The notes below the pieces were generated by a model. The model ran no database searches and was not told where the DNA came from. It saw nothing but the letters and a program-made list of their open reading frames with translations. The position numbers and the translations under genes are program-made. A stretch of 5,484 bases of DNA from Atopobiaceae bacterium UBA7016 (GTDB lineage Bacteria > Actinomycetota > Coriobacteriia > Coriobacteriales > Atopobiaceae), in NCBI GenBank assembly GCA_002449555.1, contig DJXA01000041.1:1-5484 (forward strand). Reading direction: 5' to 3'. This document shows, piece after piece, positions 1 to 5,484 of the stretch (positions are counted from its first letter, which is position 1; every line of letters starts with the position of its first letter).

Positions 1-2061
1 GTGCTCGAGAACTACATCAACTCGTGGATCTCGATGCGCATCATCTTCGACATGAAGAACGAGATGTACCAGCACCTGCAGCGCATGCCGCATGCGTTTT
101 TCACCACCGAGAAGCAGGGCGACATCGTCACGCGCATGAACACCGACATCTCGGGCGTCAGCTCCGTCATCTCGGGCACGCTCACGCAAATCGTGAGCAA
201 CATCGCCACCGTGGTCACCACGCTGGTGGCGCTCTTCTCCATGAGCCCCAAGCTGGCCGTAGTCGGCATCCTCGTGCTTCCGCTGCTCATCCTGCCTACC
301 CGCAGCGCCGGCAAGGTGCGCCTCAAACTGCTGCTTGAGAGCCAAGCCAAGAACGACGAGATGAACCAGCTTATCAACGAGACGCTCTCCGTCTCGGGCT
401 CGCTTCTGATGAAGATGTTCACGGCCGAGGACCGCGAGTACGAGCGCTTCGTGGGCGTCAACGAGGAGGTCACGGCGCTCTCGCTGAAGGAGCAGCGCTC
501 TGGCTCTTGGTTCCGCGTGGTAATGGGCATGTTTACGCAGCTCGGGCCGCTGCTCATCTACTTTGCCGGCGGCTTCCTCATCATTCGCGGGCTTGACCCG
601 ACACTTTCTGTGGGTACCGTCACCGCCACGGTCACGCTCATCAACCGCCTGTACCGCCCGGTGGAAAGTCTGCTCAACCTGCAGGTGAGCTTCACGCGGT
701 CGCTGGCCATGTTCACACGGATCTTTGACTACCTTGACCGCAAGAGCAGCATCGTCTCGCCCGAGAACGGCAAGCGTCCGAACTGCGAGATGGCCACCAT
801 CACCTACGAGCACGTGGCCTTTGGCTACGAGACCGCGGACGACCTCGTGCTGACCGACGTCAACTTCACCGTCCCCGGCGGGAAGATGTACGCCATCGTG
901 GGCCCCAGCGGCTCGGGCAAGTCTACGGTGGTCAACCTCATCCCACGCCTGTATGACGTCAACGCGGGCAGCGTAAGCGTGGCGGGCGTGGACGTGCGCG
1001 ACTTTGACCTCACCTACCTGCGGCAATGCGTGGGTGTGGTGACGCAGGAGGCGTACCTCTTCAACGGCACCATTCTTGACAACCTGCTCTACGCCAAGCC
1101 AGACGCCAGCATGGAAGAGATTGAGGCGGCGTGCCGCGTGGCCAACATCCACGACTTCATCGTGGCGCAGCCCGACGGCTACCAGACGCAGGTGGGCAAC
1201 CGTGGCCTGAAGCTTTCTGGCGGCGAGAAGCAGCGTCTGTCGCTGGCGCGCGTGGTGCTGAAGGACCCCAAGATCCTGATTCTCGACGAGGCGACGAGCG
1301 CCCTTGACTCCATCAGCGAAAACGCCATCCAGGAGGCCCTCGAGCAGCTCATGGTTGGCCGCACGAGCATCGTGATTGCGCACCGCCTCTCGACCATTCT
1401 CAAGGCCGACAAGATCATGGTGGTAAAGGGCGGCGTCATTGCCGAGATAGGTACCCACGAGGAGCTGCTAGCGTTGGACGGCGTGTATCGCGAGCTGTAC
1501 GAGACACAGTTCAGGCAGGTCATCCAGCACGAGCAGGCACCTGAGGGGCAGAGACGTGAAGACCTCGCCATCCAGGCGCTTTCCACCGAGCTCTCGGCGC
1601 GGGAGCTTGAGGGCGGCAACTTTGGCGACGTGCTCATGCTGATGCGCTCCAACCGGCAGTTCTATCGCCGGCTGAACGAGAAGCCCAACAAGGCGCAACT
1701 CACCAAGTTGATCACGGGCACGCCTGAGGAGGATGGCAAGGCGCATCTGGTTGGCTTCTACGACGAGGACGATGGCCTGGTGGCCGTAATGGACCTCGTG
1801 TGCGGCACGCCTGATGCAGCGGGGGCACTCATCAGGTGGTTTATGGTGGCGGCCGACAAGCAGCGGCAGGGTGTGGGATCCGCCCTCTTCGCCGACATGC
1901 GCGCGGCGCTCGCAGCACAGGGCTACACCCATCTTGAGCTGCAGATTCCTGAAGCCGCGGAAGAGGCGCGGGCGTTTTGGGACGCGCAGGGCTTCTCCCC
2001 CACCGGCAAGCGCGACGACTCGGGCCGCTATCCTGTCATCACCCTCGCACGAAACATTTGA
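1..2061 (+). CDS. ABC exporter (membrane domain + ATPase) fused to C-terminal GNAT acetyltransferase, 5' partial
   Basis: This is a type I ABC exporter half-transporter that uses ATP to drive a substrate out of the cell; the substrate is unknown. The window edge cuts it: the visible protein begins near the end of the second membrane helix, so the GTG at base 1 is most likely an internal Val. Hydrophobic helices lie at about residues 64-79, 84-99 and 171-195. The ATPase domain looks intact: A-loop Tyr276, Walker A GPSGSGKST (301-309), Q-loop Gln349, signature LSGGEKQ (405-411), Walker B with Asp429 and catalytic Glu430, D-loop SALD (433-436), H-loop His461. A linker around 500-520 leads without a stop into a GNAT domain (about 521-686). 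That domain has the acetyl-CoA loop QRQGVG (621-626) and a C-terminal FWDAQGF motif (659-665). I see no in-frame start with a ribosome binding site that would make the GNAT part separately. The exporter assignment is firm; the role of the fusion is unknown. The gene ends directly at a strong inverted repeat. Confidence 0.93.
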   Translation: MLENYINSWISMRIIFDMKNEMYQHLQRMPHAFFTTEKQGDIVTRMNTDISGVSSVISGTLTQIVSNIATVVTTLVALFSMSPKLAVVGILVLPLLILPTRSAGKVRLKLLLESQAKNDEMNQLINETLSVSGSLLMKMFTAEDREYERFVGVNEEVTALSLKEQRSGSWFRVVMGMFTQLGPLLIYFAGGFLIIRGLDPTLSVGTVTATVTLINRLYRPVESLLNLQVSFTRSLAMFTRIFDYLDRKSSIVSPENGKRPNCEMATITYEHVAFGYETADDLVLTDVNFTVPGGKMYAIVGPSGSGKSTVVNLIPRLYDVNAGSVSVAGVDVRDFDLTYLRQCVGVVTQEAYLFNGTILDNLLYAKPDASMEEIEAACRVANIHDFIVAQPDGYQTQVGNRGLKLSGGEKQRLSLARVVLKDPKILILDEATSALDSISENAIQEALEQLMVGRTSIVIAHRLSTILKADKIMVVKGGVIAEIGTHEELLALDGVYRELYETQFRQVIQHEQAPEGQRREDLAIQALSTELSARELEGGNFGDVLMLMRSNRQFYRRLNEKPNKAQLTKLITGTPEEDGKAHLVGFYDEDDGLVAVMDLVCGTPDAAGALIRWFMVAADKQRQGVGSALFADMRAALAAQGYTHLELQIPEAAEEARAFWDAQGFSPTGKRDDSGRYPVITLARNI

Positions 2062-2130
2062 TGCAACTTCCGCCCTGACCCGAAATTGCACTGCGCGCCA
2101 TGCAATTTCGGGTCAGGGCGGAAGTTGCAT
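2061..2130. terminator. Perfect inverted repeat (30-bp arms, 10-nt loop) at exporter gene end; probable terminator
   Basis: The left arm 2061-2090 and right arm 2101-2130 are exact reverse complements, separated by the 10-nt loop CTGCGCGCCA. The first base of the left arm is the last base of the exporter TGA stop. The middle of the stem is GC-rich (CCGCCCTGACCCG). RNA from either strand would form a very stable hairpin. Its position, between the exporter and the next promoter, fits a terminator or an mRNA 3' end protector. However, no T-run follows on the + strand (CGCAGCCCGT comes next), so it is not a textbook intrinsic terminator. A dispersed palindromic repeat is the main alternative. Confidence 0.65.
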
Positions 2131-2155
2131 CGCAGCCCGTAAGCGTGCAGATGCA

Positions 2156-2185
2156 AACATGGCTTTACAAAAGTAAAGACATGTT
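2156..2185. promoter_or_regulatory. 30-bp near-perfect palindrome over the lacI-type promoter; candidate operator
   Basis: The half-sites AACATG (2156-2161) and CATGTT (2180-2185) flank CTTTAC (2163-2168) and GTAAAG (2173-2178), with AAAA at the centre. Outside the AAAA centre, only the pair 2162/2179 fails to match. The site covers the proposed -35 element, so a bound protein would block transcription. The adjacent LacI-family regulator is the natural candidate, by autoregulation. The centre lacks the CG step usual in LacI-family operators. That fits the missing hinge helix in this regulator, but could also mean another protein binds here. Confidence 0.6.
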
Positions 2186-2203
2186 CAACCCCGATGCTAT
2201 ACT
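2176..2203 (+). promoter_or_regulatory. Putative sigma-70-type promoter with extended -10 for the regulator operon
   Basis: The -10 element is TATACT (2198-2203), one mismatch from TATAAT, preceded by TG at 2195-2196 to make an extended -10. A -35 candidate AAGACA (2176-2181) shares GACA with the consensus at a 16-bp spacing. Transcription would start near 2209-2211, about 22 bp before the regulator ATG. The weak -35 is compensated by the extended -10. The -35 lies inside the palindrome at 2156-2185. Confidence 0.6.
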
Positions 2204-2232
2204 TGACCCGTGGAAACAGAAAGTGAGGTCGT

Positions 2233-3288
2233 ATGGCAAAACGGGTAACCATTCAGGACATAGCGGACGAGCTTGGCCTCTCGCGCAACACCGTGTCCAA
2301 GGCGCTCAACAACTCTGAGGGCCTTGCCGACTCAACTCGGCAGCGCATCATCCAAAAGGCCGCCGAGATGGGCTACAAGCAATTTGCCCTCTTCGGTCCT
2401 CCGACGGCTTCCCATCAGACCGAGAAGAGCCAACTGCTCTCGGCACTTGCCCCCGGAAAGACCGAGGTCGCCCTTCTCTCGACGGTGTATCTCGCAGCTC
2501 CGCACTTCTCGTCGCTGATGCTCGACGGCATCCAGCGCGAGCTCTCGCAGCTGGGTCTCACGCTCAACAGCCATCGCGTGACCTACGAAAACCTTGAAGA
2601 GCGCTCGCTTCCCATGACGCTCGACCTTAGTCGCGTTGCGGCAATCATCTGCATCGAGATGTTTGACCAGCCGTACGACGAGATGATTTGTGGCCTCGAC
2701 GTACCTGTCCTCTTCGTTGACTGCCCTGCACGCGTTCACGGCGACATTCTGCCTTGTGACCATCTCATCATGGAGAACACCACGCAGGTCATGCGTCTCG
2801 TCAACATCATGCTCGAGCGCGGCTATGACCGCATCGGCTTCATTGGCGACTGGGAGCACTGCCAGTCGTTCTTCGAGCGCTACGCGGCTTTCCGTCTTGC
2901 CATGTTCCTTTCAGGCAAGCGTATCGACGAGCAATTCTGCCTCAAGAGCAACTACGTGGAAGACATCACGTCTCGCCTCGACAGCCTTGAGAAGATGCCC
3001 GATCTGTTCATCTGCGCAAACGACTTCGTGGCGCTTGACGTCATGCAGCTTCTTCACGAGCGTGGGCTGATCATTCCCGACGACGTGATGCTTGCCGGCT
3101 TCGATGACTCGGCCGAGTCGCGTCGCTCGGTACCGCAGCTCACCACCATCCACACCCATACCCAGATCATGGCATACACGGCCGTGCAGATCCTCCGCAC
3201 ACGCCTTGAAGAGCCCGACCTCGACTACCGACAGGCGTACACCGAGACTGAGCTCATCTTGCGAGCCTCCACCGAAAAGCGCCGTTAG
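2233..3288 (+). CDS. LacI-family transcriptional regulator, hinge-helix consensus absent
   Basis: This is a DNA-binding repressor or activator of the LacI/GalR family, usually controlled by a sugar or sugar derivative; the ligand here is unknown. The N-terminal helix-turn-helix is clear (VTIQDIADELGLSRNTVSKAL, 5-25, ending in the recognition helix), followed by the third helix up to GYK (47-49). A periplasmic-binding-protein-like effector domain starts near TEVALLS (77-83) and includes the AND motif (262-264) and GFDD (289-292), both typical of the family. At 351 residues it has normal length. Between residues 48 and 76 the usual hinge-helix pattern (Asn, then Ala-Arg, then Leu) is absent; instead there is a Pro/Thr/Ser/Gln-containing linker. 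The ATG is supported by a GAGGT ribosome binding site at 2225-2229 and by the motif starting at residue 5. It is the first gene of a three-gene operon and likely regulates it through the palindrome upstream. Confidence 0.93.
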   Translation: MAKRVTIQDIADELGLSRNTVSKALNNSEGLADSTRQRIIQKAAEMGYKQFALFGPPTASHQTEKSQLLSALAPGKTEVALLSTVYLAAPHFSSLMLDGIQRELSQLGLTLNSHRVTYENLEERSLPMTLDLSRVAAIICIEMFDQPYDEMICGLDVPVLFVDCPARVHGDILPCDHLIMENTTQVMRLVNIMLERGYDRIGFIGDWEHCQSFFERYAAFRLAMFLSGKRIDEQFCLKSNYVEDITSRLDSLEKMPDLFICANDFVALDVMQLLHERGLIIPDDVMLAGFDDSAESRRSVPQLTTIHTHTQIMAYTAVQILRTRLEEPDLDYRQAYTETELILRASTEKRR

Positions 3289-3301
3289 ACCTGGCAGACC
3301 T

Positions 3302-3307
3302 AAGGAG
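3302..3307 (+). promoter_or_regulatory. Ribosome binding site that fixes a GTG start
   Basis: AAGGAG lies 7 nt before the GTG at 3315, inside the 26-bp gap after the regulator stop. It supports GTG 3315 over later candidate starts. No separate promoter is visible in this gap, so the gene is probably co-transcribed with the regulator. Confidence 0.75.
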
Positions 3308-3314
3308 CAGACAC

Positions 3315-3983
3315 GTGGCATTCTTCTCATACGAAGGCAAAGTCAGCCGTATCTTCATGAAGATCGCCTGGGCGTGCTACCTCAACCTACTGTGGGCTGT
3401 CTGCTCACTGCCGATCGTGACCATTGGCGCCTCCACCACCGCGCTCTACTCCGTCACGCTAAAGATTGCCGAAGACCGCGAGGGCGCCCTTGGACAGCAG
3501 TTCTTCCGCGCCTTTAAGGAGAACTTCCGCCAGGCCACCGTCATCTGGCTCATCCTGCTGGCCATCGGCATCTTCTTGGGAGTGGACATCTACGTGCTGT
3601 TCCATCTGAGAAACACCGCCAACGCCGCAATGGCCATCTTCTGGACCCTCATCCTTGCGATAGTGTTTGCCGCCTGCGTGGCATACACCATCGAGCTTAT
3701 CTTTGTCTTCCCACTGGTGGCCAGCGTGGTCAACACTACCAAGGCCATGCTTATCAACGCGCTTCTCATTGGCACGCACTACCTCAACTGCACCATCGTA
3801 GTCTTTGCCATTCACTTTGCGATGGCGGTCGTGGCCATCAGGTTCTTTACGCCAATCCTGCTTCTGGGCGAAGGTCTGTGCGCCATCCTCAGCTCGTATC
3901 TGCTCTCCCCGGTCATCCGTGCCTGCTCGATCGATCCTAACAACAACCAGGTGGCTGACGCAGACGGCGGCGACCTCTCATGA
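3315..3983 (+). CDS. DUF624 / YesL-family polytopic membrane protein
   Basis: This is a 222-residue integral membrane protein of the DUF624 (YesL) family. Its biochemical role is not established; family members are often encoded beside carbohydrate ABC importers and polysaccharide-utilisation genes. Hydrophobic segments lie at about residues 18-40, 75-96, 105-132, 157-175 and 178-200. The family hallmark is the N-terminal LPIVTIGASTTALY (32-45), followed by a basic amphipathic stretch FFRAFKENFRQA (63-74) just before the second helix. The GTG start is set by the AAGGAG ribosome binding site 7 nt upstream. The gene sits 26 bp after the LacI-type regulator, and its TGA overlaps the next gene's ATG (ATGA), so the three genes should be co-transcribed and the last two translationally coupled. 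Family membership is recognised from the motif pattern. A role in sugar uptake is inferred from context only. Confidence 0.85.
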   Translation: MAFFSYEGKVSRIFMKIAWACYLNLLWAVCSLPIVTIGASTTALYSVTLKIAEDREGALGQQFFRAFKENFRQATVIWLILLAIGIFLGVDIYVLFHLRNTANAAMAIFWTLILAIVFAACVAYTIELIFVFPLVASVVNTTKAMLINALLIGTHYLNCTIVVFAIHFAMAVVAIRFFTPILLLGEGLCAILSSYLLSPVIRACSIDPNNNQVADADGGDLS

Positions 3984-4696
3984 AGCTGCCGGAGCACGAG
4001 CGCCAAGCTCACCGCGACGCGTTTCGGGCGATGAACCTGGCGCAAAAGACCGAATACATCTTTGCGTACTACAAGCTGCCGCTGGTGCTCATCCTCATTG
4101 CGGCCATTGCGCTGGGCTCGGTGCTGAAGTACCAGCTGACGCACAAGAACCCGCTGCTGTACGTGGGCATGGCAAACGTCTCTGTTGCTGAGGACGCGAT
4201 GCCCGTGCTTGGCGAGGAGTTCGTGACCACACAGGGACAAAGCACCCGCAAGAACGAGGTCGTCATCTACCAAGACCTGTATCTGGTTGACCCCGAGCTA
4301 TCGAGCGACCACCAGCTGTCGTACGCGTCACGTCTGAAGGTTCTGGCAACCATCGATGCGCAGGAGCTTGACGTGGTGCTGATGAGCAAGCAGTCGTATG
4401 ACCTGCTCTCGCACAGCGGCTTTCTGCTTGACCTGACTACGCTGCCGTCGCCCCTTCCCCAGCGCCTCACGGACCTCGTGCGCACCAATGACGTCATCAT
4501 CGAGGACAACCAGGTTGAGTTTGACCTTGGCGAGGCAGAGGCGTACGAGGCCGAGACCGAGCTGGTTTCGAATGCCTTTGAGGTAAGCGGCCTCGGACCG
4601 TTTGTGGGACTCACCGATGACATCTACCTGGGCATCATTGGCAACACGCCCCGCCTCGACACCACCCTCGCCTACCTGGAGCACGTCACGCAGTAA
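3980..4696 (+). CDS. Membrane-anchored protein with putative solute-binding-like external domain, function unknown
   Basis: I do not recognise a named family for this 238-residue protein. Its N-terminus is basic and cytoplasmic-looking and carries AQKTEYIFAYYK (21-32), a phrase resembling that in small one-helix membrane proteins of Gram-positive bacteria. One membrane helix follows (about 33-49). With the positive charges on the N-terminal side, this predicts N-in/C-out, leaving about 185 residues outside the membrane. No lipobox is present. In the outer part, residues 123-152 (ATIDAQELDVVLMSKQS, then SGFLLDL) read like the stretch in bacterial solute-binding proteins where a bound-state residue is followed by a 'leader' to a hydrophobic loop; this is a resemblance, not proof. 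The C-terminal half is rich in Glu and Asp. The ATG at 3980 overlaps the preceding TGA as ATGA, favouring it over the in-frame Met18. It may partner the YesL-type protein. Confidence 0.8.
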   Translation: MKLPEHERQAHRDAFRAMNLAQKTEYIFAYYKLPLVLILIAAIALGSVLKYQLTHKNPLLYVGMANVSVAEDAMPVLGEEFVTTQGQSTRKNEVVIYQDLYLVDPELSSDHQLSYASRLKVLATIDAQELDVVLMSKQSYDLLSHSGFLLDLTTLPSPLPQRLTDLVRTNDVIIEDNQVEFDLGEAEAYEAETELVSNAFEVSGLGPFVGLTDDIYLGIIGNTPRLDTTLAYLEHVTQ

Positions 4697-4700
4697 CCAG

Positions 4701-4764
4701 TGAGACGCTGGGGGTAGCCCTCTTTGTTGCATATGCAACAAAGAGGGCTACCCCCAGCGTCTCA
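4701..4764. terminator. 64-bp perfect zero-spacer palindrome after the operon; probable terminator
   Basis: The arms 4701-4732 and 4733-4764 are exact reverse complements with no spacer, meeting at GCAT/ATGC. The repeat starts 4 nt after the TAA of the preceding gene, so a terminating or stalled ribosome would cover its base. In RNA it forms a long hairpin with a GC-rich lower stem (GCTGGGGGTAGCCC) and an AT-richer tip. No T-run follows on either strand, so action as a classic intrinsic terminator is uncertain. mRNA 3'-end protection or a DNA-level role (cruciform, protein site) are alternatives. Confidence 0.65.
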
Positions 4765-4784
4765 GCGAGATACAGGAATACGCA

Positions 4785-4818
4785 AACGCCCCGTCCCTCA
4801 CGTGAGGGACGGGGCGTT
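4785..4818 (-). terminator. 34-bp perfect palindrome, probable terminator of the minus-strand ATPase gene
   Basis: The arms 4785-4801 and 4802-4818 are exact reverse complements, with a GC-rich stem (ACGCCCCGTCCCTCAC). Read on the minus strand, the hairpin begins 28 nt after the TAA of the ATPase gene and is followed by TTTGCGTATTCCT, a modest U-rich tail. This is the most conventional intrinsic terminator in the window. On the plus strand only GTTCAGG follows, so it is weaker in that direction but may back up the 64-bp palindrome. Confidence 0.75.
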
Positions 4819-4846
4819 CAGGAAGGAAGGGCCTTGCGTTTGGCCT

Positions 4847-5484
4847 TTAGAAGTCGTACTCCTTGCAGACCGGCTCGTTGGCGGCCACGGAAGCGGCGTC
4901 GTACCAGATGAGGTTGTTGCCGGTAGCCTTGTCGAAGAGCTGGATGAGGTCCGGCTGCGTGGTGAACTTCACCTCGGCGCCCATGGACACGTCGGTCTCA
5001 AGGCCGACGGTCGGGACGACCATAACGACCTCGTCCTCGTGAGAACGAGCGTGGATGTTGTACTCGGAGCCCATCATCTCGGAGACCTCGACCTTGGCGG
5101 TAAGCTCGCCCTCGCCCACGTGGATGTGCTGCGGACGGATGCCAGCCACGATGTCGCACGGCTGCTGGTTGTTCTGCTTCAGCGCCTTCTGCTGGAAGTC
5201 GGAGAGCTTGAACTTGACACCACGGATCTCGGCGTAGTACACGCCGTTCTCGAGCAGCAGCTTGCAGTTGTCGAAGAAGTTCATGACGGGCATGCCGATG
5301 AAGCCGGCGACGAACAGGTTGACGGGCTTGTTGAAGACCTCGACCGGCGTACCGATCTGGTTGACGTAGCCGTCCTTCATGATGACGATGCGGTCGGCAA
5401 GCGTCATCGCTTCGGTCTGGTCATGGGTAACGTACATGAAGGTGGTGTCGATGCGCTGACGGAGCTTGATGATCTCGGCGCGCA
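4847..5484 (-). CDS. ugpC: Sugar ABC importer ATPase, MalK/UgpC/MsmX type, C-terminal part (5' end outside window)
   Basis: This is the nucleotide-binding subunit of a carbohydrate or glycerol-phosphate class ABC importer; it energises uptake from the cytoplasmic face. The frame stays open to the right window edge, so the start, Walker A, signature and Walker B lie outside. Visible here are about 211 residues. They begin with the stretch RAEIIKLRQRIDTTF, then MYVTHDQTEAMTLADRI with the H-loop His at 5423-5425, then IVIMKDG, the GTP-EVF-KPVN-FVAGFIG segment that ends the ATPase core, and a MalK-type regulatory (TOBE/MOP-like) domain containing VAGIRPQHI. The Met at 5435-5437 is internal, not a start. 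The end matches full-length family members (LIWYD near the C-terminus). UgpC, MsmX and MalK cannot be told apart without the transport partners; the symbol follows the common family name. The gene is convergent with the regulator operon. Confidence 0.9.
   Translation of the reverse strand, partial: RAEIIKLRQRIDTTFMYVTHDQTEAMTLADRIVIMKDGYVNQIGTPVEVFNKPVNLFVAGFIGMPVMNFFDNCKLLLENGVYYAEIRGVKFKLSDFQQKALKQNNQQPCDIVAGIRPQHIHVGEGELTAKVEVSEMMGSEYNIHARSHEDEVVMVVPTVGLETDVSMGAEVKFTTQPDLIQLFDKATGNNLIWYDAASVAANEPVCKEYDF

Noticed and set aside
1..3. GTG at base 1 as the true start of the exporter
   Set aside because: The protein begins near the end of the second membrane helix, and family members have further membrane sequence before it; the window edge cuts the gene.
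24..338. 104-codon + strand frame inside the exporter
   Set aside because: Its product is an His/Arg/Ala-rich string typical of an out-of-frame reading of GC-rich code, with no recognisable domain.
1468..2091. 207-codon minus-strand frame antisense to the GNAT region
   Set aside because: It is antisense to a well-supported domain and its start lies in the inverted repeat; no motif or ribosome binding site supports it.
2203..2208. TTGACC as a -35 element
   Set aside because: No -10-like hexamer lies 16-18 bp downstream, and a start from it would fall inside the regulator gene; the extended -10 at 2195-2203 is better.
2028..2318. Short frames on both strands over 2028-2252 and 2100-2318 that both encode MQFRVRAEVAS
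   Set aside because: The shared peptide is only the perfect inverted repeat read on each strand, not evidence of coding.
3459..3815. 118-codon minus-strand frame antisense to the YesL-type gene
   Set aside because: Charged, low-complexity product antisense to a recognised membrane protein; no ribosome binding site or domain.
4825..4848. Small hairpin around GGGCCTTGCGTTTGGCC just after the ATPase stop
   Set aside because: The stem is only about 4 bp before a bulge and is trivial beside the adjacent 34-bp palindrome.
5435..5437. Minus-strand ATG as the start of the sugar ATPase
   Set aside because: The frame is open upstream to the window edge and encodes RAEIIKLRQRIDTTF, the conserved stretch just before the H-loop, so this Met is internal.

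Overview
The window reads as GC-rich bacterial chromosome with high GC at third codon positions. Protein style and tight co-directional packing suggest an actinobacterium, most plausibly a gut or oral Coriobacteriia member (Olsenella/Atopobium-like). That placement is an impression from sequence style, not a database result. No rRNA, tRNA, CRISPR array or insertion sequence is visible.

Layout. (1) 1-2061, + strand: an ABC exporter half-transporter cut by the left window edge (membrane domain plus ATPase), carrying an in-frame C-terminal GNAT acetyltransferase domain. (2) 2062-2232: a 171-bp gap holding a 30-bp-arm perfect inverted repeat right at the exporter stop, then a 30-bp near-perfect palindrome overlapping a promoter, then a good ribosome binding site. 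(3) 2233-4696, + strand: a compact three-gene operon. It encodes a LacI-family regulator without a recognisable hinge helix, a DUF624/YesL-type polytopic membrane protein (26-bp gap) and a single-pass membrane-anchored protein (ATGA overlap). (4) 4697-4846: a 150-bp convergent gap filled by two perfect zero-spacer palindromes of 64 and 34 bp. (5) 4847-5484, - strand: the C-terminal part of a MalK/UgpC/MsmX-type sugar ABC importer ATPase, cut by the right edge.

How they may work together. A LacI regulator, a YesL protein and a nearby sugar-importer ATPase point to a carbohydrate-uptake locus. The regulator probably controls its own operon through the palindrome over its promoter. The third operon protein is likely N-in/C-out with a solute-binding-protein-like phrase outside, and may work with the YesL protein at the membrane. 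The fusion exporter upstream looks like a separate transcription unit.

The points most worth a second look are the exporter-acetyltransferase fusion, the perfect palindromes placed at the gene ends without clear U-tracts, the promoter-overlapping palindrome paired with a hinge-less LacI protein, and the uncharacterised YesL plus anchored-protein pair.
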